Source: Rhodococcus yananensis (GTDB lineage: Bacteria > Actinomycetota > Actinomycetes > Mycobacteriales > Mycobacteriaceae). Taken from it: a DNA stretch of 41,292 nt. Made by a program: the position numbers and the translations under genes. The notes below the pieces were generated by a model. The model ran no database searches and was not told where the DNA came from. It worked only from the letters and a program-made list of their open reading frames with translations. Shown in pieces: positions 9,124 to 16,682 of this stretch (position 1 is the stretch's first letter; the number at the start of each line of letters is the position of its first letter). The stretch lies in the NCBI RefSeq assembly GCF_020515525.1, contig NZ_JAIYEP010000036.1, positions 1 through 41,292 on the forward strand. Direction: 5' to 3'.

Positions 9124-9151
9124 CCTATAGTTGGAAGTCCATGTATGTCTA
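9124..9151 (-). promoter_or_regulatory. Promoter of the valine-catabolism operon
   Basis: On the minus strand TAGACA (9146-9151) and TATAGG (9124-9129) are separated by 16 bases, close to housekeeping-sigma consensus. Transcription would begin near 9117 and leave a leader of about 67 bases before mmsA. The next minus-strand gene upstream starts at 9946 and ends at 9185, so this is the natural operon start. Confidence 0.5.
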
Positions 9152-9184
9152 CCGTCACATGCCCGGCGGGCGGAGCACGTGGTC

Positions 9185-9946
9185 TCAGCGCATGCGCCGG
9201 TACAGGTCCTCGAGATCGGCGATACCCCGGATGACCACGGCCTCGTCGGTACCTCCGGCCCGCAACGCGCGGCGCAGCAACGACGGGTCCAGGTCTTCGA
9301 GGGCCGGACGGAACCGCTCGACGGGCAACTCCGGAAGCTCGGCGTCGTCGCCGTAGAAGTCCGAGTCGTCGCCCGACGGCTCGTCCATACCCCCGACGAG
9401 TGTGCCGAGGTCCACGCCGCGCAGGGTCAGCACCGTCAACGGCTTCTCGTCGACGTACTCGGCGAGCAGATACGCGACGGCCGCGGCGTGCTTGCACGGC
9501 CACCCCGAATCCGGGCAGGTGCAGTCGAAATCGAGTTCACCCGCGCCGCGCGGCAGCAACAGCGGCCCGAGTTCCTCCGGCAGCACCCCGCCCGCGAGCC
9601 GCGCGAGCATCCCCGGCGACCCGCGCACCGCGTCGATCAACTCGGCGACCGCGACGTCCGTCAGCACCCGCACCCGCACCGTCGCGGTGAACGGACGCAA
9701 CTGGCTGCCCTGCACGTCACCGACCGCGGCACCGGGCTCGACGCGCATCGACACGACCTGCCCCGATCGCGCGTACGTGCGCCCCCGGGAGAGCCGAGCC
9801 TTGTCGGCGACCTCCTCCATGGCGGAGATCAGTTCCTTCGACCACCAGCTGCGGCCGATCGCGCCCCGCTTCGTCCGCACCTCGATGCCGCCGGCCACCG
9901 GGCGCGGGTCGCTGGTGTACCGCCGGAACTCGCTGCGACGTGCCAT
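9185..9946 (-). CDS. SWIM zinc-finger domain protein
   Basis: A 253-residue protein with a SWIM zinc motif CxCx(n)CxH at Cys142, Cys144, Cys151 and His153 (DCTCPDSGWPCKHAAAVAY). It lacks a signal peptide. SWIM domains bind DNA or protein. The gene starts two bases after the SNF2 helicase stop, so the two are one operon. The same pairing occurs in Mycobacterium tuberculosis (Rv2101 helZ and Rv2102). It probably acts as helicase partner or adaptor, but no function has been shown for this family that I can cite. The acidic stretch DEPSGDDSDFYGDDAELPE near residue 210 looks like a flexible linker. Confidence 0.82.
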   Translation of the reverse strand: MARRSEFRRYTSDPRPVAGGIEVRTKRGAIGRSWWSKELISAMEEVADKARLSRGRTYARSGQVVSMRVEPGAAVGDVQGSQLRPFTATVRVRVLTDVAVAELIDAVRGSPGMLARLAGGVLPEELGPLLLPRGAGELDFDCTCPDSGWPCKHAAAVAYLLAEYVDEKPLTVLTLRGVDLGTLVGGMDEPSGDDSDFYGDDAELPELPVERFRPALEDLDPSLLRRALRAGGTDEAVVIRGIADLEDLYRRMR

Positions 9947-9948
9947 CG

Positions 9949-12768
9949 CTAGTCACCCACCGCGTCGTCGCCGAGCAGCAGCAACGAATGCAACTGTTCG
10001 GTGGACAGTTCCGTGATCCAGTTCTCCCCCACCCCGACCGCGAGATCGGCGAGTTCCTGCTTGCCGGTGAGCATCTCGTCGATCCGCTCCTCCACCGTCC
10101 CGACACACACCAACTTGCGGACCTGCACGTCGCGACGCTGCCCGATGCGGAAGGCACGGTCCGTGGCCTGGTTCTCCACCGCCGGATTCCACCAGCGGTC
10201 CAGGTGGACGACATGGTTGGCGGCAGTCAGATTCAACCCCGTTCCACCGGCCTTGAGGGACAACAGCATGATCGGCGGGCCCGCACCGTCCTGCTGGAAC
10301 TGTTCGACCATCCCGTCGCGGCGCCCCTTCGGGACGCCGCCGTGCAGGAACGGCACCGCGGTGGCGAAACGCTCCTCGAAGTACGGCGCGATCAGGTCGC
10401 CGAACTCACGGAACTGCGTGAACAGCAACACCTTCTCTCCGTCACCGAGAACGGACTCGACGATGTCCTCGACCAGTCCGAGTTTGCCGGAGCGGTGCCG
10501 TCCGCGCCGCAGCACCGGCGACCCGTCCCGCAGATAGTGGGCGGGATGATTGCACACCTGCTTGAGATGCGTCAGCGCCGCGAGCACCGCCCCCTTGCGC
10601 GCCATGCCCTCCTTGTCGCGGATCGTGCGCATCATCTCGTCGACCACAGCCCGGTACAGCGCCGCCTGCTCGGCCGTGAGGTTGGCGCGCACGGTCTGTT
10701 CGAACTTGTCCGGAAGATCCGAGATGACGTCCGGGTCGGTCTTGACGCGCCGCAACACGAACGGTGCGGTCAACGCCCGCAGTCGTGCCGCCGCGACCGC
10801 GTCGTGGTCGCGTTCGATGGGCACCGCGAATCTGGCCCGGAACGACGGCGCCCCACCCAGGAGCCGGGGGTTCGCGAAGTCCAGAATCGAACGCAACTCC
10901 TCGAGCCGGTTCTCGACCGGCGTGCCCGTCAGCGCGATGCGGTGCGGTGCCGGAACGGCGCGCGTCGCCCGGGACTGCGCGGTGTTCGCGTTCTTGACGT
11001 GCTGCGCCTCGTCGAGGACCACACGATGCCACCGCAGCGCCGCCAGTTCGGCGACGTCCCGCGCGACGATCGTGTAGGTGGTGATCACGAGGTCGCCGGC
11101 GGCGACCGCGGCGGCCAGGGCCTCGCCGCGCAACCGCTGCGTCCCGTGGTGCACGTACACGCGCAGATCCGGGGTGAACCGAGCCGATTCGCGCTGCCAG
11201 TTGCCGACCACCGACATCGGGCACACCAGGAGCGTCGGCGCCGAACCGTCCCGCGGTCCCGTCTCGCGTTCGTGCGCGAGCAACGCCAGGACCTGCACGG
11301 TCTTGCCCAGCCCCATGTCGTCGGCGAGCACCGCACCGAGCCCCAGTCGGGTCATGAAGCCGAGCCAGTCCAGCCCCCGCTGCTGATAGGGGCGCAGTTC
11401 GGCGTGCAATCCGGCCGGAGGAGGCACCGGTTGCGGCGCGGTATGCCCGTCGAGCAGGGTGGACACCCACCCCGTCGCGGAGACGTCGGTGACCTCGACG
11501 GGCGGCGGATCGTCGCCGGTGAACTGCGCGAACAGCGAGCCGAGGGTGGCGTCACGCTCCGAGTGCGCGGTGACGTACCGGGCCGCGCGCGCGAGCGCCT
11601 CCGCGTCGGCCCGCACCCACTTGCCGCGCAGCTTGACCAGGTCGCTGTTCGCCGCGACCAGGTCCTCCATCTCACCGTGCGTCAACAGCATGTCGCCGAC
11701 GGCGAGCTGCCATTCGTAGGACACGATCGCGCTCATCCCCACCGCGGAGTCGTCGCCGGCCACCGGCGCAACCGGCGACCCCACCTGCAGACGCAACGAC
11801 GGGTCGACGGTGGCCCATGCCCGGGGCAACAGCAACGGAACGTCAGCCGCCGCGAGCGCACGGGCACCGTGTTCGACGAGGTCCACGACGACGGCCGTCG
11901 GCAGCAGCAGGTCGAGGGTCGCGGGGTCCCGCGGCACGTCCTGCAGTCGCGGATACGCAGCCAGCGCGACGCCGAGTTTGCGGATCCCGATCTGCAACAG
12001 GTACGGGTCGGCGGATTCCACGGGCACCGGGGTCGGGGCCTGCCCCTCCGACCGCAGGCACACCTCGAGCCGCCACAGGGTCGCGGCACCGGTCGCGTCG
12101 TCGCCGTCGTCGGGGTCGTCCGGTTCGAGCAGGCGCAGCACGAGGTCCGGTTCGTAGCCGGTCAGGCTCGCCCGCCACTCCTCGAGCGCGTCGGCCGTGC
12201 GCTGCGAACCGCGCGGGTGGGGCTCCCCGGCGGCCAGTGCCGCCACCAACGGGTGCAGCGACGTCGACGGACCGTGCAGGGCACGCACGACGGGGTCGGT
12301 GAGTTCGGTGCACAGGTCGTCGAGCAGTTCGGTGGGCCGGCCGAGTTGCCGCTGCACCGGCGGCATCGCCGCCGCGAGTTCCGCCGTCCACGCGCGGGTC
12401 TTCTCGCCACCGAGCAACCGCCACCGCGCCCACCACTGCTTCTCGACCCGCACCAGATCGGGGGCGACGCGACCGGCCTGCGCCCAGCGTTCGATGCCGC
12501 GCGCCACGTGCGCGAGGTAGCGGAGATCGCCCGCCACACCGGGGGCACGCCTCGGCAGGTCGAGCAGGAGGTCGGCGGCGTCGCACGGTGCGAGTGCCAC
12601 GGCGGGCACCGTGCGGGGCGCGGCGTCGCCGGGCAACGTGAGCTCGACGCGGTGCCGGAACGGGCGGTCGATCCACCTCCGCACCGCGGACGGCGGATCC
12701 GGGTCGGTGGTGTCGCCGTCGCGCCACAACAGCAGGCCCGATCGCGGTGACCAGAGCCCGTGCAACAT
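9949..12768 (-). CDS. helZ: SNF2-family DEAD/DEAH helicase, HelZ type
   Basis: A 939-residue Swi2/Snf2 ATPase that should translocate on duplex nucleic acid and remodel bound protein. The first roughly 430 residues are the bacterial SNF2-associated region, followed by the ATPase core. Walker A LADDMGLGKT is near residue 480, the DEAQ box LDEAQHVKN near 586, and motif III LTGTPVENR follows. The C-terminal RecA lobe contains LLFTQFREFGD, LSLKAGGTGLNLTAANHV and motif VI ATDRAFRIGQRRDVQV near 870. The start MLHGLWSP matches the usual beginning of HelZ proteins. An upstream extension of the frame is non-coding overlap with other genes. The target is unknown; DNA repair or transcription recycling are possibilities. 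Confidence 0.9.
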   Translation of the reverse strand: MLHGLWSPRSGLLLWRDGDTTDPDPPSAVRRWIDRPFRHRVELTLPGDAAPRTVPAVALAPCDAADLLLDLPRRAPGVAGDLRYLAHVARGIERWAQAGRVAPDLVRVEKQWWARWRLLGGEKTRAWTAELAAAMPPVQRQLGRPTELLDDLCTELTDPVVRALHGPSTSLHPLVAALAAGEPHPRGSQRTADALEEWRASLTGYEPDLVLRLLEPDDPDDGDDATGAATLWRLEVCLRSEGQAPTPVPVESADPYLLQIGIRKLGVALAAYPRLQDVPRDPATLDLLLPTAVVVDLVEHGARALAAADVPLLLPRAWATVDPSLRLQVGSPVAPVAGDDSAVGMSAIVSYEWQLAVGDMLLTHGEMEDLVAANSDLVKLRGKWVRADAEALARAARYVTAHSERDATLGSLFAQFTGDDPPPVEVTDVSATGWVSTLLDGHTAPQPVPPPAGLHAELRPYQQRGLDWLGFMTRLGLGAVLADDMGLGKTVQVLALLAHERETGPRDGSAPTLLVCPMSVVGNWQRESARFTPDLRVYVHHGTQRLRGEALAAAVAAGDLVITTYTIVARDVAELAALRWHRVVLDEAQHVKNANTAQSRATRAVPAPHRIALTGTPVENRLEELRSILDFANPRLLGGAPSFRARFAVPIERDHDAVAAARLRALTAPFVLRRVKTDPDVISDLPDKFEQTVRANLTAEQAALYRAVVDEMMRTIRDKEGMARKGAVLAALTHLKQVCNHPAHYLRDGSPVLRRGRHRSGKLGLVEDIVESVLGDGEKVLLFTQFREFGDLIAPYFEERFATAVPFLHGGVPKGRRDGMVEQFQQDGAGPPIMLLSLKAGGTGLNLTAANHVVHLDRWWNPAVENQATDRAFRIGQRRDVQVRKLVCVGTVEERIDEMLTGKQELADLAVGVGENWITELSTEQLHSLLLLGDDAVGD

Positions 12769-12819
12769 CCCTCCATGGTGCCAGCCGGTACCGACCGCCG
12801 TGGTGGCAGGCTGGGACGT

Positions 12820-13770
12820 ATGGCACTCGCGTACGGATTCACCGAATACGGCGGCCCCGACACCCAGCAGTTCTTCGAGGTCGACATTCCCCGGCCCGGT
12901 CCGGGACAGCTCGTCGTCGCGGTCCGCGCCGCCGGCGTCAACCCCGCCGACTGGAAAGTGCGGATCGGCAGCCGCAAGGACACGGTTCCCGTGACGCTGC
13001 CCGCTGTGCTCGGCCGCGAGGTTTCCGGGGTGGTCACGGCGGTCGGTGACGATCCCGCGGGCGCGCACGGCTTCCGGGTCGGCGACGCCGTCTTCGGGGC
13101 CACGGCCGCCGGGTTCGGCGCCTACGCCGAATACACCGTGGTCAACGCGTCGGGCACCGCGCTCAAACCGGCGCCGGTGTCGTTCGAGGCCGCCGCCACG
13201 CTGCCCGTCGCCTGCGGCACCGCCCTCGACATCGTCGAGCAGCTCGCGATCGTCGACGCCGACACCGTCCTGGTCGTGGGAGCGGGAGGCGGCGTGGGAT
13301 CCGCCGTGACCCAGCTCGCACGCGCCGCGGGCGCCGCGGTACTCGGGGTCGCGAGCACCACCAAACGCGGCCTGGTCGAGCGCAACGGCGGGATCTGGAT
13401 CGAATCCGGCGACGGGTTCACCGCGCGGGTCACCGCGGCGACCGAACGCACCGCACCGGTCACCGCGATCGTCGATCTCGTCGGTGGCCCGGCGTTCGAC
13501 GCGGCCGTGCGGGTCGGTCCGGCCGTCGACTCCGAGGGTGGGCGGCGAGTGATCGGCATCGCCGATCCGGCACGTGCGACCGCCGCGGGCGGGTCGGGGG
13601 TTCGGCGACGACGCACCACCGAGGTGTTCACGCGGCTCGCGGATCTCGTCGCCCGCGGCGTGCTGGACCCGAACGTGCAGGCCACGTTCCCGCTCTCCGA
13701 CGCGGGTTCGGCGCTGGCGCGCGTCGAAGGCGGTCACGCCGGCGGGAAGGTCGTCGTCACCGTCGACTGA
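12820..13770 (+). CDS. NADP-dependent zinc-less alcohol dehydrogenase/quinone oxidoreductase
   Basis: A 316-residue medium-chain dehydrogenase/reductase of the quinone-oxidoreductase group. The N-terminal GroES-like fold includes AAGVNPADWKVR and LPAVLGREVSGVV. The Rossmann segment is VLVVGAGGGVGSAVTQLARA near residues 148-167. The structural and catalytic zinc Cys/His ligands of alcohol dehydrogenases are absent. It likely reduces quinones or reactive enones with NADPH. Divergent from helZ with 51 bases between starts, so the two genes share a promoter region. The start ATG is supported by the family N-terminus; an in-frame ATG at 12775 is too far upstream. Confidence 0.85.
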   Translation: MALAYGFTEYGGPDTQQFFEVDIPRPGPGQLVVAVRAAGVNPADWKVRIGSRKDTVPVTLPAVLGREVSGVVTAVGDDPAGAHGFRVGDAVFGATAAGFGAYAEYTVVNASGTALKPAPVSFEAAATLPVACGTALDIVEQLAIVDADTVLVVGAGGGVGSAVTQLARAAGAAVLGVASTTKRGLVERNGGIWIESGDGFTARVTAATERTAPVTAIVDLVGGPAFDAAVRVGPAVDSEGGRRVIGIADPARATAAGGSGVRRRRTTEVFTRLADLVARGVLDPNVQATFPLSDAGSALARVEGGHAGGKVVVTVD

Positions 13771-13773
13771 CGT

Positions 13774-13819
13774 GGTGCCCCGGACCGCAGGCTTCCGAAC
13801 CGGTCCGCGGGGGCGGCAC
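13774..13819. terminator. Possible terminator hairpin
   Basis: GTGCCCCGGACCG pairs imperfectly with CGGTCC-GC-GGGGGCGGCAC just after the oxidoreductase stop. It has bulges and no T-run, so the call is tentative. Confidence 0.35.
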
Positions 13820-13867
13820 GAGGGGCACACTGGTCGTCGAAACAACGAGTCCGTCGTGGGAGTCGCC

Positions 13868-14203
13868 ATGTCCGTTCTGATCCAGGTCCTCGAACAGACA
13901 CCCACTGCCCACACCCGTTGGGAGCACGTGAAGTTCGCGTTCGTGGACTGGGAGTACGTCACGACTCTGCGGCTCGACGGCCAGTGCGGTGTCTGGCTCG
14001 ACGGCACGAAGCACGGCGAATCCCACCGGTTGGCGTCCACGGCCACTCCCGGCGAGGCGATCTTCTTCCTGCTCACCGTCTTCGATCGGGTCGCGCAGTG
14101 CCGACGGTCGGGTGGCTCGTGGATCGTCGGGCACGACGGCCGCTCCGTCGACTCGATCCGCGCCACACGGTTTCCCGTCCGCAGCGACGACGGCACCGCC
14201 TGA
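13868..14203 (+). CDS. Conserved hypothetical small protein
   Basis: A 111-residue protein I do not recognise. It begins MSVLIQVLEQTPTAHTRWEH and is mixed in charge, with no signal peptide, membrane segment or metal motif. It carries aromatic-rich stretches (FAFVDWEYVTTLRL, GEAIFFLLTVFDRV), consistent with a small beta-rich globular fold. The codon use matches neighbours. An alternative in-frame GTG at 13856 would add four residues (MGVA). It stands alone between the oxidoreductase and the nuclease gene, so context offers no function. Confidence 0.6.
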   Translation: MSVLIQVLEQTPTAHTRWEHVKFAFVDWEYVTTLRLDGQCGVWLDGTKHGESHRLASTATPGEAIFFLLTVFDRVAQCRRSGGSWIVGHDGRSVDSIRATRFPVRSDDGTA

Positions 14204-14288
14204 CCGACACCGCGCGGCGTCGGCGGCGCGCCGAACTCCGATCCCGCATGCACCTGACAACCGGCGGTGCGGCTGCGACGATGATCCG

Positions 14289-14999
14289 GTGCGGGGGGCA
14301 TACGTCAAGGGGTGGGTGGCGGTGATCGTCGTGGTGATCGCGGTGTCGTGGTGGTGGACCCTGCCGTCGTCGGGTACCGGCACCGCGCCCGGTTCGCCGT
14401 CGCGCAGCCAGGTCGAGGATCTGCTCGGACGTGTCGACGTGGTTGCGGCGCGCCCGCATCCGGGTGGGTACGACCGCGACTGCGGGGCTGCACGGGGATG
14501 CGTGTTCGGTCCGGCGTGGTCCGACGATCACCCGGGCCCCGAGGGTCGAGACGGGTGCGACACCCGCAACGACGTGCTGGCGGCGACCCTGCGCGAGGTG
14601 GTGTTCCGCCCGGGGACCGGCAACTGCATCGTCGTCTCCGGTGTGCTCGACGACCCGTACACGGGTGCCCGCGTGCCGTTCCGCCGTGCCGACGCGCAGG
14701 CCGTGCACATCGACCACATCTTCCCGCTCGCGGCGGCATGGGACCACGGGGCGTTCGCGTGGACCCCGGCGTTGCGGCGGCAGTTCGCGAACGATGTCGT
14801 CCACAACCTCCTTGCGGTCGACGGCCCCACGAACATGGACAAGAGCGATCACACGCCCGCGGAGTGGCTTCCCCCTGCTGCCGGGCGGCGATGCTGGTAC
14901 GCGGGCAGGTATCTGACGGTGGCCGTGCGCTACGCCCTCACGATCAGCGTCGACGACCACCGTGCGCTGGCCGCCGTGGCGACGACCTGCCCGCAGTGA
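14289..14999 (+). CDS. Membrane-anchored or secreted HNH endonuclease (DUF1524 type)
   Basis: A 236-residue protein with an N-terminal hydrophobic segment (residues 8-25, VKGWVAVIVVVIAVSWWW) that should act as signal anchor. The catalytic region is of the GmrSD C-terminal/DUF1524 class of His-Me-finger nucleases: HIDHIFPLAAAWDHGA, then NDVVHNLLAVDGPTNMDKSD and PAEWLPP. The first His-Asp-His and the later Asn-Asn-Lys/Asp positions are kept. Six Cys residues lie in the exported part, suggesting disulfide bonds. Similar actinobacterial proteins are small secreted nucleases. The DUF262 NTPase half of GmrSD restriction enzymes is absent, so this is not a restriction system. The start GTG at 14289 is chosen because it precedes the hydrophobic segment closely. 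Confidence 0.82.
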   Translation: MRGAYVKGWVAVIVVVIAVSWWWTLPSSGTGTAPGSPSRSQVEDLLGRVDVVAARPHPGGYDRDCGAARGCVFGPAWSDDHPGPEGRDGCDTRNDVLAATLREVVFRPGTGNCIVVSGVLDDPYTGARVPFRRADAQAVHIDHIFPLAAAWDHGAFAWTPALRRQFANDVVHNLLAVDGPTNMDKSDHTPAEWLPPAAGRRCWYAGRYLTVAVRYALTISVDDHRALAAVATTCPQ

Positions 15000-15042
15000 C
15001 GAATCGCGGTCCGGGCGCTCCCGATTCGTGCCCCGAACCCGA

Positions 15043-15058
15043 AGAGCGCATGCGCTCT
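15043..15058. promoter_or_regulatory. Perfect 16-bp palindrome upstream of the SDH-like gene
   Basis: AGAGCGCATGCGCTCT is fully self-complementary with no loop, 38 bases before the -10 box of the next gene. A gapless palindrome favours a protein-binding site over a hairpin. It could also lie in the 3' region of the nuclease gene. Confidence 0.4.
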
Positions 15059-15095
15059 CCAAATTTGCGAACGCCATTTCCTGGCGCGCGCGGAC

Positions 15096-15101
15096 TACCG
15101 T
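15096..15101 (+). promoter_or_regulatory. -10 box, leaderless start
   Basis: TACCGT is followed by six bases and the ATG at 15108, the usual spacing for a leaderless transcript. Confidence 0.45.
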
Positions 15102-15107
15102 GGACGA

Positions 15108-15929
15108 ATGGTTTCGCGCATCACCAAGGACACCCGATTGTGCATCTCACTGTCGGGCCGCCCCAGCAACATCGGAACCCGATTCCACAATCACCTCTAC
15201 GAGGAACTCGGTCTCGACTACATCTACAAGGCGTTCCGCCCCACGGACATCGAGGATGCCGTCGCCGGGATCCGCGGACTGGGCATCCGTGGTGCGGGCG
15301 TGTCGATGCCGTTCAAGGAAGCGGTGCTGCCCCTGGTCGACGTGCTGCACGATTCCGCGCGGGCCATCGAATCGGTCAACACCATCGTCAACGACGACGG
15401 GATCCTGCACGCCTACAACACGGACTACCAGGCCGTTGTGGATCTGCTCGCCGAACATGCCGTGGACCCGGCGCTTCCCGTGACGGTCGCGGGCAGCGGG
15501 GGCATGGCCAAGGCCGTCACCGCGGCGTTGCGGCACAGCGGATTCACCTCCGGCACCGTCGTGGCACGCAACGAGGCCACCGGCCGCGCACTGGCCCAGA
15601 AATACGGCTACACCTGGCGCGCCGAGGCCACCGATCCCGCACCGGGCCTGCTCGTGAACACCACCCCGCTCGGAATGGCGGGCGGCGGAGCGGATTCCGA
15701 AGCGATGCCGTTTCCCGCCGACGTCGTACAGTCGGCGTCCGCGGTGTTCGATGTGGTTGCCGTACCACCCGATACACCGCTCGTGCGCACCGCGCGGCAG
15801 AGCGGAATCACGACGATCACCGGCGACGAGGTGATCGCACTACAGGCCGCGTTGCAGTTCGAGTTGTACACGGGCGTGCGCGCGACACCCGAGCAGGTGC
15901 GGCGCGCCTCCGCGTACTCGCGGGCCTGA
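15108..15929 (+). CDS. Shikimate-5-dehydrogenase-like oxidoreductase
   Basis: A 273-residue protein with the AroE two-domain fold. The catalytic Lys70 (GVSMPFKEAV) and Asp106 (AYNTD) are kept, as is the nucleotide loop GSGGMAKAV at 129-137. The usual Ser-x-Ser that holds the shikimate carboxylate is replaced by SGRPSN at 16-21. The NVT-P-HK motif has become GVSMPFK and GAVNT is SVNT. It is therefore a paralogue of AroE, probably acting on a different hydroxy-acid, as quinate or aminoshikimate dehydrogenases do. The cofactor cannot be fixed from the sequence. No other aromatic-biosynthesis gene is near. Start ATG with a leaderless -10 box. Confidence 0.8.
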   Translation: MVSRITKDTRLCISLSGRPSNIGTRFHNHLYEELGLDYIYKAFRPTDIEDAVAGIRGLGIRGAGVSMPFKEAVLPLVDVLHDSARAIESVNTIVNDDGILHAYNTDYQAVVDLLAEHAVDPALPVTVAGSGGMAKAVTAALRHSGFTSGTVVARNEATGRALAQKYGYTWRAEATDPAPGLLVNTTPLGMAGGGADSEAMPFPADVVQSASAVFDVVAVPPDTPLVRTARQSGITTITGDEVIALQAALQFELYTGVRATPEQVRRASAYSRA

Positions 15930-16027
15930 TCCACCCGCCGCACCGCCGCAGGCGTCCGGTATGCCCGGTTTCTGTGTCGGTTCGGCATTCAGGTCGCCGT
16001 TGGTCTGAATTGCAGTGCCCGTCGCAC

Positions 16028-16033
16028 TATCGT
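16028..16033 (+). promoter_or_regulatory. -10 box, leaderless thioesterase start
   Basis: TATCGT, then six bases and GTG at 16040. No other ribosome site is convincing; CGAGGT overlaps the same spacer. Confidence 0.45.
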
Positions 16034-16039
16034 CGAGGT

Positions 16040-16510
16040 GTGAGCAACCGCCAGCCGACGAGACGCACCGCACCTCCGGACCCGGAGCGATTCCCGGTGC
16101 TGTGGCCGATGGCGACCCGCTGGGACGACAACGACCACGACGGCCACGTCGATACCGTCACGTACTACTCGTACTTCGACAACGCGGTCAACGGGTGGCT
16201 CCGCGCCAACACCGGCGTCGACATCCGCGAGCTCGACGCGATCGGTGTCGTCGCCGAATCGTCGTGCCGATTCCTGGAGGAACTGTCGTTCCCGGACCGG
16301 CTCCGCATCGGTCTCGCCGTCGAACGCCTGGGCCGCCGGTCGGTCACCTACACCCTCGGCGTGTACCGGGAGGGTACGGGCGACGACCTGCATCCCGTCG
16401 CGACGGGCCGGCTCGTACACGTCTACGTGGACGTCAACACCCGTCGCCCCGTCCCCGTGCCGGAACAGATCCGCAAGACCGTCAACCAACTGGTCGTTCG
16501 CCGCTCCTGA
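16040..16510 (+). CDS. Hotdog-fold acyl-CoA thioesterase
   Basis: A 156-residue protein of the 4-hydroxybenzoyl-CoA thioesterase/FadM-YbgC group. The diagnostic motif is RWDDNDHDGHVDTVTYYSYF near residues 25-44, in which Asp and His line the catalytic pocket. The remainder, including SSCRFLEELSFPDRLRIGLAV and ATGRLVHVYVDV, forms the hotdog beta-sheet. It should hydrolyse acyl-CoAs in the cytosol; substrate is unknown. It lies 172 bases before bkdA in the same direction, so it could trim acyl-CoA made by that complex, but the gap argues for its own transcript. Confidence 0.85.
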   Translation: MSNRQPTRRTAPPDPERFPVLWPMATRWDDNDHDGHVDTVTYYSYFDNAVNGWLRANTGVDIRELDAIGVVAESSCRFLEELSFPDRLRIGLAVERLGRRSVTYTLGVYREGTGDDLHPVATGRLVHVYVDVNTRRPVPVPEQIRKTVNQLVVRRS

Positions 16511-16682
16511 CCCCACCCGCTCCCGCCCGGGGCGGGGACACCGACGCCGGCGACACCGGGGCACGGTACGACGCGAATCGATTGCGGATTCCCCCACCTC
16601 GTGGATGATGTGAGATACAACACCACAACTGCCCGGGGGTGCCCACAAGGACGATCCGGGCCCGCACCTACGAGGTGATCCG

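Noticed and set aside
9940-12750. 936-codon plus-strand frame opposite helZ
   Set aside because: Shadow of the helicase; sequence is low-complexity Arg/Gln-rich with no domain.
14289-14999. GmrSD-type restriction system
   Set aside because: The DUF262 NTPase domain is absent and the protein carries an export segment.
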